64,000 nucleotides of DNA. Source: Sulfuricaulis sp040901545. GTDB lineage: Bacteria > Pseudomonadota > Gammaproteobacteria > Acidiferrobacterales > Sulfurifustaceae. The notes beneath the pieces were generated by a model. The model was given only the letters and a program-made list of their open reading frames with translations, ran no database searches and was not told the origin of the DNA. The stretch is from the NCBI RefSeq assembly GCF_040901545.1, contig NZ_JBBDYL010000043.1, positions 1 through 64,000 on the forward strand, written 5' to 3'. Of the stretch, positions 8,212 through 16,710 are shown piece after piece (within the stretch, counting starts at the first letter, position 1; each line of letters starts with the position of its first letter). Made by a program: the position numbers and the translations under genes.

Positions 8212-9141
8212 TCAAGTCTGGATACGCAATTCCTTCGGCACGGGAAACACGACCGATTCAATCCTGGCCCCCTCTTCCTCGATAATTTCCGCCCCCCATT
8301 CGCGCAAATGCGCGATCACCTGCTGTACCAATTGCTCCGGTGCCGAGGCGCCGGCGGTCAATCCCACTTTTTTAGCGTCTGTGAGCCATTCGCACTGAAT
8401 ATCCTCAGGGCCGTCAATCATGTAGGCGTGCACCCCGAGCACTTCCGCCACTTCACGCAGACGGTTGGAATTAGAGCTGTTGGGCGAGCCCACGACCAGC
8501 ACCACGTCGACCCTTTTGGCGAGCGCCTTGACGGCATCCTGGCGGTTTTGCGTGGCGTAACAGATATCGTCTTTCTTCGGCCCCTTGATGTAGGGGAAAC
8601 GCGCGCGCAGCGCCGTGACGATTCGCGCCGTGTCGTCCATGGACAGCGTGGTCTGGGTTACATAAGACAGATTAGATTCATCCTGCACGCGTAATTTGGC
8701 GACGTCTTCCACCGATTCGACGAGGTGCATGCCCCCGTCAGCCTGCCCCATCGTGCCCTCCACTTCAGGATGTCCCGCGTGGCCGATCAGAATACATTCC
8801 GTCCCGTTGCTGCGGTGACGGACCACTTCCATGTGCACCTTGGTGACCAACGGGCAGGTAGCATCGAATATGCGCAACCCCCGCTTTGCGGCCTCGTCCC
8901 GCACCGCGCGGGAAACACCGTGGGCACTGAAGATGACCGTCGCGCCGGAGGGAATCTGCTCGAGCTCATCGACAAACACCGCCCCTTTCGTGCGCAGATC
9001 GTCCACCACGAACCGGTTATGCACCACTTCGTGACGCACGTAGATGGGCGCGCCGAACATTTCGAGCGCGCGTTCGACGATTTCAATGGCGCGATCCACG
9101 CCGGCACAGAAGCCACGGGGGTTGGCTAAATAGACCTGCAT
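8212..9141 (-). CDS. ispH: 4-hydroxy-3-methylbut-2-enyl diphosphate reductase
   Basis: A 309-residue cytosolic [4Fe-4S] enzyme that makes IPP and DMAPP in the last step of the MEP isoprenoid pathway. The three cluster cysteines are visible in GFCAGV (Cys12), DATCPLV (about Cys97) and DICYATQNR (about Cys198). HPEVEGTMGQ carries the catalytic Glu and GSPNSSNS the phosphate-binding serines. Full length for the family. It is the last gene of the leftward ileS-lspA cluster, separated from the small twin-CX3C gene by a hairpin. It supplies precursor for IspB, encoded about 10 kb away. Confidence 0.97.
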   Translation of the reverse strand: MQVYLANPRGFCAGVDRAIEIVERALEMFGAPIYVRHEVVHNRFVVDDLRTKGAVFVDELEQIPSGATVIFSAHGVSRAVRDEAAKRGLRIFDATCPLVTKVHMEVVRHRSNGTECILIGHAGHPEVEGTMGQADGGMHLVESVEDVAKLRVQDESNLSYVTQTTLSMDDTARIVTALRARFPYIKGPKKDDICYATQNRQDAVKALAKRVDVVLVVGSPNSSNSNRLREVAEVLGVHAYMIDGPEDIQCEWLTDAKKVGLTAGASAPEQLVQQVIAHLREWGAEIIEEEGARIESVVFPVPKELRIQT

Positions 9142-9237
9142 GCGGCAATAATACCCTGTTTTCCAAACGTAATCAGCGTGCTGAAATTACCTGAGGTTGA
9201 ATTAAACCGCGGAAAGCATTCTGCCGGCCGTAACGAA

Positions 9238-9262
9238 ATACGCCCGGCATAGCCGGGCGTAT
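9238..9262 (-). terminator. Hairpin between the twin-CX3C gene and ispH
   Basis: An 11-bp perfect stem (ATACGCCCGGC / GCCGGGCGTAT) closes a 3-base loop just downstream of the small gene. The following T-tract on the minus strand is short (ATTTCGTT), so termination may be partial. Confidence 0.5.
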
Positions 9263-9278
9263 GTTGGATAAAAACGGT

Positions 9279-9512
9279 TTACTTTTTCCTGGCGGGGACA
9301 GTCGAAATGACCGGCTTGCTGGCTTTATGGTCATCCTGACACTTCAGCATGCATGTTTCATAGGCCAGGCTATCCTGGTGTACCTTGCAACCACTCTGAC
9401 AAAGCCTGACGGGATCCTCAGCTTTGTCTTTAGGAGAATCCGCCGCCCCGGCCGGCATGGAAATCAAGGCCCATCCAGCCACGGCAAGAATAGTCAGAAT
9501 AATATTACGCAT
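9279..9512 (-). CDS. Small exported twin-CX3C protein, function unknown
   Basis: A 77-residue protein. Residues 1-23 form a signal peptide (MRNIILTILAVAGWALISMPAGA, cut at AGA/AD, cleaved form about 54 residues). The mature part is highly charged and has exactly four cysteines in the pattern CX3C-X11-CX3C (CQSGC ... CMLKC) and a basic tail. Twin CX3C spacing is the signature of disulfide-locked helical hairpins (small Tim and CHCH proteins), so a two-disulfide periplasmic helical hairpin is inferred. Stem-loop downstream, lspA 138 bp upstream. I do not recognise a named family. The signal peptide and cysteine pattern argue that the gene is real. Confidence 0.65.
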   Translation of the reverse strand: MRNIILTILAVAGWALISMPAGAADSPKDKAEDPVRLCQSGCKVHQDSLAYETCMLKCQDDHKASKPVISTVPARKK

Positions 9513-9650
9513 TTGCCGAAACTCCCATGTGAAAATAAATTTTATGATTAAAGTATTTGATTCAGTTGGTGAAATCCAACTCTATTGAGTCTAGCTCCAG
9601 AAAAACCTGTGTCCACCACAAGACGACCGGCGGCAAGCCGGGATTGAATT

Positions 9651-10124
9651 TCAAGATTTTCCCCGACCGTACAAACCAAGCGCATCGATTACCAGAAATA
9701 CCGCGCCCACGGTAATCGCCGAGTCCGCGACATTAAACGCCGGCCAATGCCAGGCGCGGTAGTACATATCAATGAAATCAATAACATAACCGTGAATAAG
9801 GCGATCGGTGAGATTACCCAAGGCGCCGCCCAATATCAGCATCAACCCCAAGGCAAGCAGCAATTCCCTGCGATGCAATCGCGAGATCATCCACAGAATA
9901 AAAATACTGGCAATCACGGCAACAAATATGAAAAAAGCATTCTGCCAGCCGTCGGCGCCACTCAGGAAACCGAACGCCGCACCGGTGTTGTGGACGAGCA
10001 CCAAATTCAGGAATGGGGCGACTTTAACCTCACCCTGTCGCAGCAGGTAATCCGTGGCAAGGTATTTTGTCAGCTGATCGAAGACATAGACAACCAGGAC
10101 AACCCATGAAAGCCGCCACATCAA
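9651..10124 (-). CDS. lspA: Lipoprotein signal peptidase II
   Basis: A 157-residue inner-membrane aspartyl protease that removes the signal peptide from prolipoproteins after lipidation. Four transmembrane helices. The two catalytic Asp motifs are present: GALGNLTDRLIHGYVIDFID and FNVADSAI, plus DQLTK near the N-terminus and VLVHNTGAAFGF in the first periplasmic loop. It overlaps ileS by 4 bp (ileS stop, lspA start), the widespread ileS-lspA arrangement, so it is translationally coupled to ileS. Confidence 0.97.
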   Translation of the reverse strand: MMWRLSWVVLVVYVFDQLTKYLATDYLLRQGEVKVAPFLNLVLVHNTGAAFGFLSGADGWQNAFFIFVAVIASIFILWMISRLHRRELLLALGLMLILGGALGNLTDRLIHGYVIDFIDMYYRAWHWPAFNVADSAITVGAVFLVIDALGLYGRGKS

Positions 10125-12937
10125 GCGTAACTCCGCGCTTCACCGGCGCCGACGACATTCTGCACGCATCGTCCGCAAATTTGGGGATGCTCCTTGTTCG
10201 CACCCACGTCCTCGCGGTGATGCCAGCAGCGGATACACTTGGGGTAAGTGGATGGCGCGACCCGAAGCGTCATTCCTTTTATTTCCGTTTCGACAGCATT
10301 GGATTTATTCTCCGGCAAAGGATGTAACCGTACATAAGAGGTGATAAACACAAAACGCAGTTCGTCACCCAGCCGCCGCAAGCGTTTCTGCCAGGATTCA
10401 TCGCAATAAATATCCACTTCCGCATCGAGGCCGGAACCGATGTCACCAGCCACACGCAATTTTTCCAGTTCCCTGGCCACTGCCTGACGCACGGTCATGA
10501 CGTAGTTCCAATAGGAACGATCGACGGCGGCGTCATCGATAACCGGAAACGAATGCCATGTTTCCAGGAACACCGAGGCGTTTTTCCTTTCCGGCATGTG
10601 GTGCCAGATTTCTTCCGCCGTGAACGACAGCACCGGGGCAAGCCAGCGAACCAAGGCCTCGAGGATATGAAACATGGACGTTTGCGCCGAGCGCCTTCCG
10701 CGGCTGTTGGTCGGCATGGTGTACATCCGGTCCTTGAGGATATCGAGATAAAATCCGCCCATGTCGACGACGCAGAAGTGATGCACCTTCTGGTAAATCA
10801 GATGAAACTGAAACTTTTCGTAGGCCCCGAGAATTTCGTTCTGCAAATCGTGCGCGCGCTGCAGCGCCCACTGATCAAGAGCAAGCATGTCATTGACAGG
10901 CAATTGCCGCGTCTCGTCAAAGCCGGAAAGATTCGCCAACAGATAACGCGCGGTATTGCGGATGCGCCGATAAGAATCAGCCATGCGTGTCAGGATCTCG
11001 TCGGAAATGTTCATTTCGGCGCTGTAATCCGTCGCCGCCACCCACAGGCGCAATATATCCGCGCCCATGACTTTAATAACCTTCTGCGGAACAATGACGT
11101 TGCCCATCGACTTGGACATTTTTCTGCCCCGGGCGTCGACGGTGAAACCATGCGTCAGCACCCCCTTGTACGGCGCGCGCCCGTGCATAGCTACCGAAGT
11201 CAGCAGCGATGACTGAAACCAGCCGCGGTGCTGATCCGAACCTTCGAGATACAGATCGGCGGGAAACTGCAATTCCGGACGGCGCTCCAGCACACTGGCA
11301 TGCGTCACGCCGGAATCGAACCAGACATCGAGCGTATCCCCGGTTTTTATGTAATTCGCCGAATCCGTGCCGAGGAGGTCCTCCGGTTTCAGGTCAAACC
11401 AGGCATCAATGCCGCGTTTTTCCACGCGTAAAGCCACTTCCTCGATCAACCGGCTGGTATCCGGGTGGATCCGGCCTGTCTGCCGATGAACGAAGAGTGG
11501 AATGGGGACGCCCCAAGCGCGCTGGCGGGAAATACACCAATCGGGGCGGTTATCCACCATGCCCTGAATACGCGCCTGGCCCCATTCAGGAACCCAATGA
11601 GTGGCGGCGATGGCGCGCAAGGCCGGCTCGCGCAACCGCTCCATGCTGATAAACCATTGCGATGTCGCGCGAAAAATGATGGGGGTCTTGTGGCGCCAGC
11701 AATGCGGATAGCTGTGGTTCACGGCCGTCACGTGCAGCAACGCCCGCCGCGCCTTGAGCACCTCGATGACATGATCGTTGGCCTTGAGCACATGTTCGCC
11801 GGCAAAAATGTCGGTGCCGGGAAGAAACTTGCCGTCATCGCCGACCGGGTTGTCCACCGCAAGCCCGTAGCACTCGCCGACAACGTAGTCCTCCAGCCCG
11901 TGTCCCGGGGCGGTATGCACCGCGCCGGTGCCGGCGTCGGTTGTCACGTGATCGCCGAGAATGATCGGGACCTCGCGCGTGTAAAACGGATGTTTCAGCT
12001 TTACGCCTTCCAGGTCCTTGCCGAGGCAGTTGGCGATCACGCGGTAATTTTCGATCCCGCACCGCCCCATCACATCCTTGACCAGAGGTTCAACGATGAT
12101 CAGCCGCTCGTTGCCTTGCGGTCCGTTGCATTGCAGTATCACGTACTCCAGGTCCGGATGCAGGGCAACCGCCTGGTTGGCGGGAAGCGTCCACGGGGTT
12201 GTAGTCCAGATGACGACGCTCAAGGGACCCTCGCCGCTGTGTCCCGGCACGTGCTCACAACGCGCGAGCAGTGACGCCGGATCGACCGCGGTGAAACGCA
12301 CGTCAATCGCCGGAGAAGTCTTGTCGATGTATTCCACTTCCGCCTCGGCCAGCGCGGAACCGCAGTCACTGCACCAATGCACCGGCTTGTGACCGCGCAC
12401 CACGTGACCGTTGGCAATGATGCGCCCGAGCGCACGGATAATGTCGGCCTCAACGGCAAATTCCATCGTCAGATAAGAATGATCCCAGTCGCCGACCACG
12501 CCCAGTCGGATAAAGTCCTCGCGCTGTCGAGCTATCTGTGACTGGGCGTATTCGCGGCAGGCCTGGCGGAATTTAGCAGGCTCCACGACAACGCCCGCCT
12601 TGCCGATTTTTTTCTCAACGGCATGTTCGATGGGCAGCCCATGACAATCCCAACCCGGCAGATAAGGGGAATCGAATCCGCTCAGGATCCTGGATTTAAC
12701 GATGATGTCCTTGAGCACTTTGTTGACCGCATGCCCGATGTGAATATCGCCGTTGGCATACGGCGGACCGTCGTGCAGGACAAATTTCGGACGGCCCCGA
12801 CCCTGCTCGCGCAATTTTTTGTAGAGATCAATTTCCTGCCAGCGCTTGAGCACTTCCGGCTCACGCGTGGCAAGATTGGCCTTCATGGGAAAGCCGGTCT
12901 GCGGGAGATTTAGCGTGTGCTTGTAGTCATTCACCAA
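10121..12937 (-). CDS. ileS: Isoleucyl-tRNA synthetase
   Basis: A 938-residue class Ia synthetase. HIGH motif at residues 66-69 (DIHIGHAV), CP1 editing domain with the threonine-rich VIWTTTPWTLPANQA segment, KMSKS motif (RKMSKSMGNVI) near residue 600, anticodon-binding domain, and a C-terminal zinc finger with two cysteine pairs (CIRCW and CGRCV). This is the bacterial (IleS1) architecture. Length is as in E. coli. It is 15 bp downstream of ribF and overlaps lspA. No T-box was seen, as expected for a proteobacterium. Confidence 0.98.
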   Translation of the reverse strand: MVNDYKHTLNLPQTGFPMKANLATREPEVLKRWQEIDLYKKLREQGRGRPKFVLHDGPPYANGDIHIGHAVNKVLKDIIVKSRILSGFDSPYLPGWDCHGLPIEHAVEKKIGKAGVVVEPAKFRQACREYAQSQIARQREDFIRLGVVGDWDHSYLTMEFAVEADIIRALGRIIANGHVVRGHKPVHWCSDCGSALAEAEVEYIDKTSPAIDVRFTAVDPASLLARCEHVPGHSGEGPLSVVIWTTTPWTLPANQAVALHPDLEYVILQCNGPQGNERLIIVEPLVKDVMGRCGIENYRVIANCLGKDLEGVKLKHPFYTREVPIILGDHVTTDAGTGAVHTAPGHGLEDYVVGECYGLAVDNPVGDDGKFLPGTDIFAGEHVLKANDHVIEVLKARRALLHVTAVNHSYPHCWRHKTPIIFRATSQWFISMERLREPALRAIAATHWVPEWGQARIQGMVDNRPDWCISRQRAWGVPIPLFVHRQTGRIHPDTSRLIEEVALRVEKRGIDAWFDLKPEDLLGTDSANYIKTGDTLDVWFDSGVTHASVLERRPELQFPADLYLEGSDQHRGWFQSSLLTSVAMHGRAPYKGVLTHGFTVDARGRKMSKSMGNVIVPQKVIKVMGADILRLWVAATDYSAEMNISDEILTRMADSYRRIRNTARYLLANLSGFDETRQLPVNDMLALDQWALQRAHDLQNEILGAYEKFQFHLIYQKVHHFCVVDMGGFYLDILKDRMYTMPTNSRGRRSAQTSMFHILEALVRWLAPVLSFTAEEIWHHMPERKNASVFLETWHSFPVIDDAAVDRSYWNYVMTVRQAVARELEKLRVAGDIGSGLDAEVDIYCDESWQKRLRRLGDELRFVFITSYVRLHPLPENKSNAVETEIKGMTLRVAPSTYPKCIRCWHHREDVGANKEHPQICGRCVQNVVGAGEARSYA

Positions 12938-12952
12938 AACACCTTGGGAATA

Positions 12953-13924
12953 TCAGGCGGTTTTCTCGCGGAAGTCGTCATTCTGTCGCCGAGGATGATA
13001 ATCCCGGAAAAAACGGCGCACATCCATCACATCCTTTTCAATCCACCGGCGCAATTCATCGAGCGAGTCAAATTTCTTCTCATCGCGAAACTTGTGAAGG
13101 AAATTGACATGTACGTATTCGCCATATATTTCTTCATTGAAATCCAGCAGAAACACCTCGAGTAACGTGCGCGTGCCGCCCACCGTCGGCCGCGTGCCGA
13201 TGTCGGCGGCGCCGGCAACCGGTTCGGTTTTCAGGCCGAAAACCTCCACGGCGAATATGCCCTTGATCGGGGTTGCCTGGCGGTGCAGGTGAATATTCGC
13301 CGTCGGAAAACCAAGCGTGCGTCCAAACTTGTCGCCGTGCGCCACGCGCCCGCACATGCGGTACGGACGCCCCAGCAGTTTCTCCGCCTTGGCCAGGTCG
13401 CCGTCCGCCAGCGCGGCGCGGATGCGCGTGCTCGAGACGCGTTCCCCGTCAATCGTCACGGTGTGCATGTTGACGACCTGGAAACCGTACTGCCGGCCGG
13501 CCGCCGCCAGCATGTCAAAGTCCCCGCGGCGTTTGTGGCCGAAACGAAAATCATCCCCCACGACGAGATAGCGGATATCCAGCCCGTCAACCAGCAGGCG
13601 CCGGACGAATTCATCCGGCTGCATGGCGGAAAAGTCAGCGGTGAAACGCAGGCACAACACCCGATCCACGGAAAAACGCCGCAGCGCCTGCAGTTTTTCA
13701 CGCAGGCGCGTCAGCCGCGGAATGGCGTCATCCGGCTGAAAAAACTCCTGGGGTTGCGGTTCAAACAGGATAACCTGGGTGGGAAGGCCAAGCTCCTCGC
13801 CTTTTTCCGCCAGTTGGCCGATCACCGCCTGATGGCCGAGATGGACACCGTCGAAATTTCCGATCGTGGCGACACATCCGCGATGTCGCGGCTTGAGGTT
13901 ATGCCACCCGCGTATGAACTCCAT
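12953..13924 (-). CDS. ribF: Bifunctional riboflavin kinase/FAD synthetase
   Basis: A 323-residue cytosolic enzyme converting riboflavin to FMN and then FAD. The N-terminal FMN adenylyltransferase domain has IGNFDGVHLGHQ (nucleotidyltransferase HxGH) and the late SSTRIR motif. The C-terminal flavokinase domain has GRTLGFPTANI and the EVFLLDFNEEIYG strand with the catalytic Glu. It sits in the conserved murJ-ribF-ileS-lspA order, separated from murJ here by a DUF2203 gene. No FMN riboswitch is visible upstream. Confidence 0.97.
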   Translation of the reverse strand: MEFIRGWHNLKPRHRGCVATIGNFDGVHLGHQAVIGQLAEKGEELGLPTQVILFEPQPQEFFQPDDAIPRLTRLREKLQALRRFSVDRVLCLRFTADFSAMQPDEFVRRLLVDGLDIRYLVVGDDFRFGHKRRGDFDMLAAAGRQYGFQVVNMHTVTIDGERVSSTRIRAALADGDLAKAEKLLGRPYRMCGRVAHGDKFGRTLGFPTANIHLHRQATPIKGIFAVEVFGLKTEPVAGAADIGTRPTVGGTRTLLEVFLLDFNEEIYGEYVHVNFLHKFRDEKKFDSLDELRRWIEKDVMDVRRFFRDYHPRRQNDDFREKTA

Positions 13925-14008
13925 GGGATCGTTCAGGTTATTACATTGGACAAACGGGGAAGGTTACCGTCTCGGGAACGCCAGAACAAGCGGCCGGGCG
14001 GTGGAGTG

Positions 14009-14425
14009 TCAGAGATGGGCCCAGTCCGGATCGATTTCCTCGATGATGTCCTGCAACGCGCGACGCGAGCCGAAACCTTCATGATAGCTGTGGTAGTGGC
14101 TGATGCGCAGTTCCGGAAATTTCCAGCAGAGATACCCGTCACCGGTGTCGAAATCCGCCAGCCACAGTCCCTTGACGACAAGTCCCAGCCGCTCCATCTT
14201 GCCCATCCAGCGCCGGACGATGACTTCATACTGTTTTTCCACCTTGCGAGTCAGGGGATTGCTGGGCAGCATGGACTCCAGCGCGGTGCGGACGGGTTCC
14301 AGTTCGCGGTAGGCGTCCTCCGTAATCTTCCAGACGAGCGGAAACAGTTCTTCTGCCTCCGACAACGTGAACACGCGCGGATCGTTGCACGCCGAAATCT
14401 GGTAAATCTGTGCTGCGTTCGTCAT
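14009..14425 (-). CDS. DUF2203 family protein
   Basis: A 138-residue soluble protein. The N-terminus FTLSEAEELFPLVWKITEDA and the C-terminal pattern VVKGLWLADFD ... GYLCWKFPELRISHYHSYHEGFGSRR match the DUF2203 family (COG4911), whose function is unknown. The conserved W, H and R residues of the second half are all present. I set the start at ATG 14425 because a GAGGGGAC ribosome site precedes it. A longer frame upstream would run through the end of murJ. Four bases separate it from the murJ stop, so it is probably co-translated with murJ. Confidence 0.75.
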   Translation of the reverse strand: MTNAAQIYQISACNDPRVFTLSEAEELFPLVWKITEDAYRELEPVRTALESMLPSNPLTRKVEKQYEVIVRRWMGKMERLGLVVKGLWLADFDTGDGYLCWKFPELRISHYHSYHEGFGSRRALQDIIEEIDPDWAHL

Positions 14426-14429
14426 CCGT

Positions 14430-15992
14430 CTACGTCCCCTCACCCTTCTTAAGCAGTAATTGTGCCAATCGTACACCGATAGCCAATACGGTCAATAAAT
14501 ACACTACGGCGCCCGTGACAATCCATATTGACAAACGGTATGCCCTTTGCCAGCCGGATGCCTGCAGCCAGTAGTCGATATCTCCCGTGCCCCAGTAAAG
14601 CACCATTCCCATAACGACGCTGGCAAAAAAAACGCGCGCGAGGAACAACCACCATCCCGGTAACGGGTAATAAATATTTCTTCGACGCAAAATGAAAAAA
14701 AGCATTCCGGCATTTAGGAAAGCGGCCAGAGAAATCGCGAGCGCGAGACCCACGTGCTTGAGCGGCGCCACCAACAGCAAACTCAAGATAATATTGACAC
14801 CCATGGCCAGCGCACCGATGCGCATGGGTGTTTTCGTGTCTTGACGTGCATAAAAACCCGGTGCCAGCACCTTGATCAGGATAAATCCCAGCAAACCGAA
14901 TGCAAACGCCATCAGCGCATTGGCGCTCATCACCACGTCGTTCGCGCTGAATGCACCGAAATGAAAGAACGTGGCCAATAGCGGTGCCGCGAGCACCACC
15001 AGCGCCACACTGGCCGGCACCGCAATCAGGAAAACCCATCTCAAGCTCCAGTCAAGCAATTGAGAAAATTCTTCATGCGAATTCCGCGTATACTGGCGCG
15101 CCAGGCTCGGCAAGATCACGGTGGCCAGTGCGATGCCGAAAACACCCAGCGGGAATTCCATCAACCGGTCCGAATAATAAAGCCAAGAGACGCTGCCCGT
15201 TATCAGGAATGACGCCAGCAGCGTATTCACCAGCAAGTTGATTTGCGCGACCGAGACGCCGAATATCGCCGGCAACATTAGCTTGAAGACCTTCGAGACC
15301 CCGTCATGGCGTGTGCGTGTAGTAAAACGCGGGCGCGGCAGCATTTTGATCCGGCGCAGAAACGGAATCTGAAACAGCAACTGTACGACTCCGGCAATGA
15401 ACACGCCCCAGGCGAGCGCCACCACCGGCTCGTCGAAACGCGGTGCCAGCCACACGGCAGCGCCGATCAGCGAAAGATTGAGCAACACCGGCGTGAAGGC
15501 GGCGGCTCCGAATCGGCCGTATGTATTAAGAATGCCGGCTGCCATGGCCACCAACGAGATGAAAAAAATATAAGGAAAAGTGATGCGCAGCAGCTGGACA
15601 GTGAGGTCGTATTTGTGCGGTTCGCCGACAAAGCCCGGCGCCAGGATCATCACCAGGATCGGCGCGGCGATGATCCCAACCAATGTGATCACGAACAGGA
15701 TCAGGCCGAGGATTCCGGCCATGTTGTCGACAAACTCGCGCGTTTGTCCGCCATCCTCCTTGGTCCTGTATTCGGCAAACACGGGCACGAAGCTCTGGGA
15801 AAACGCGCCTTCGCCGAAAATACGCCGCAGGAAATTGGGAATGCGGAAGGCAACGTAGAAGGCATCCGCGGCGACGCCGCTTCCGGCGCCGATGAGACCG
15901 GCAAACAACATGTCCCGAATGAGCCCGGTAATCCTCGATAACAGTGTCATGCTGCCGGTGACAGCCGTGGATTTCAGGAGTTGGCGGCTCAC
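14430..15992 (-). CDS. murJ: Lipid II flippase MurJ
   Basis: A 520-residue polytopic inner-membrane protein of the MOP superfamily that flips lipid II for peptidoglycan synthesis. The family N-terminus is clear: LLKSTAVTGSMTLLSRITGLIRDMLFA, then NFLRRIFGEGAFSQSFVPVFAEY. About 14 transmembrane helices can be traced. The GTG at 15992 starts the conserved sequence; a longer frame to 16055 adds 21 unconserved residues. No clear ribosome site precedes the GTG. It is first in the leftward murJ-DUF2203-ribF-ileS-lspA run and divergent from rpsT. Confidence 0.95.
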   Translation of the reverse strand: MSRQLLKSTAVTGSMTLLSRITGLIRDMLFAGLIGAGSGVAADAFYVAFRIPNFLRRIFGEGAFSQSFVPVFAEYRTKEDGGQTREFVDNMAGILGLILFVITLVGIIAAPILVMILAPGFVGEPHKYDLTVQLLRITFPYIFFISLVAMAAGILNTYGRFGAAAFTPVLLNLSLIGAAVWLAPRFDEPVVALAWGVFIAGVVQLLFQIPFLRRIKMLPRPRFTTRTRHDGVSKVFKLMLPAIFGVSVAQINLLVNTLLASFLITGSVSWLYYSDRLMEFPLGVFGIALATVILPSLARQYTRNSHEEFSQLLDWSLRWVFLIAVPASVALVVLAAPLLATFFHFGAFSANDVVMSANALMAFAFGLLGFILIKVLAPGFYARQDTKTPMRIGALAMGVNIILSLLLVAPLKHVGLALAISLAAFLNAGMLFFILRRRNIYYPLPGWWLFLARVFFASVVMGMVLYWGTGDIDYWLQASGWQRAYRLSIWIVTGAVVYLLTVLAIGVRLAQLLLKKGEGT

Positions 15993-16273
15993 GGGCGAAG
16001 CGGGGTTGTCGCAGAGACACTTAACGTATCTCTGCGCCGCTGAGCGCCCGGCCACGGATGGCCGGGCTGGGGACTATCGAAGTCATGATCCCGCGCCATG
16101 GATGGCTTGTAAGCTGGTCAGAGTGTGAGAGCGATAATACAGGATGTCACCGGGCTGCCCCAACCGCTGTCGCGCCCCCTGAATAACGCCGGATAAAACG
16201 CCGGCGGGATTGACAAACATGTCTGAAATAAGCATAGTTGCGCGCTTTTCGAGGCGTTCCCAGGAGAACTGTT
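15993..16273. promoter_or_regulatory. Divergent murJ/rpsT intergenic region
   Basis: A 281-bp gap between divergent genes, so it should hold both promoters. A GATAAT at 16133-16138 is a candidate -10 for rpsT but no well-spaced -35 was found. CCCGGCC/GGCCGGG (16047-16066) forms a hairpin upstream of murJ of unknown purpose. Confidence 0.3.
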
Positions 16274-16537
16274 TTGGCCAATACCGCACAGGCAAAGAAA
16301 CGCGCTCGCCAGGCAGAGACGCATCGCGCGCGCAACACCGGGCAACGTACCGAGCTGCGCAGCCAGATCAAGAAAGTCCGCACGGCAATCGCCGCCAAAG
16401 ACAAGGTTGTCGCACAGCAGGCATTCCGCGAAGCGGGCTCCGTCATTGATCGCATGGTCGGAAAAGGCCTGTTGCACAAAAATGCCGCAGCGCGTTACAA
16501 AAGCGGGCTCAATCAGCAATTGCGAACGCTGACGTAA
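16274..16537 (+). CDS. rpsT: 30S ribosomal protein S20
   Basis: An 87-residue basic protein with the S20 N-terminus ANTAQAKKRARQAETHRARN and C-terminal KGLLHKNAAARYKSGL. I place the start at TTG 16274, seven bases after AGGAG (16262-16266). The rare UUG start of rpsT is known from E. coli, where it is linked to autogenous translational control. An upstream ATG at 16238 would add 12 unrelated residues. Monocistronic, followed by a hairpin. Confidence 0.95.
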   Translation: MANTAQAKKRARQAETHRARNTGQRTELRSQIKKVRTAIAAKDKVVAQQAFREAGSVIDRMVGKGLLHKNAAARYKSGLNQQLRTLT

Positions 16538-16561
16538 TACTAAAAGCAGTAGCAAAACATA

Positions 16562-16584
16562 AAAGGCCGGAGACACCGGCCTTT
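16562..16584. terminator. Bidirectional terminator between rpsT and proB
   Basis: AAAGGCCGG-agaca-CCGGCCTTT gives a 9-bp stem with a 5-base loop between convergent genes. The T-tract is better for the minus strand (TTTTATGTTTT). Confidence 0.7.
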
Positions 16585-16710
16585 CAATCAACTCCCCGCG
16601 AATAACAACACCACAGAGGCCACCGTGGCCTTCGATTATTTTTTCTTACGAATCTCCTGTCTACTTGACAACACCAGTCCTCGTTGTTTCAGGCAGGGGA
16701 ATTATTCCGG

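Noticed and set aside
13925..14008. FMN riboswitch ahead of ribF
   Set aside because: The gap is only 84 bp and shows none of the conserved FMN-aptamer elements.
13283..14452. 389-codon plus-strand frame opposite ribF and DUF2203
   Set aside because: It crosses two confident minus-strand genes and their gap, and has no domain or ribosome site.
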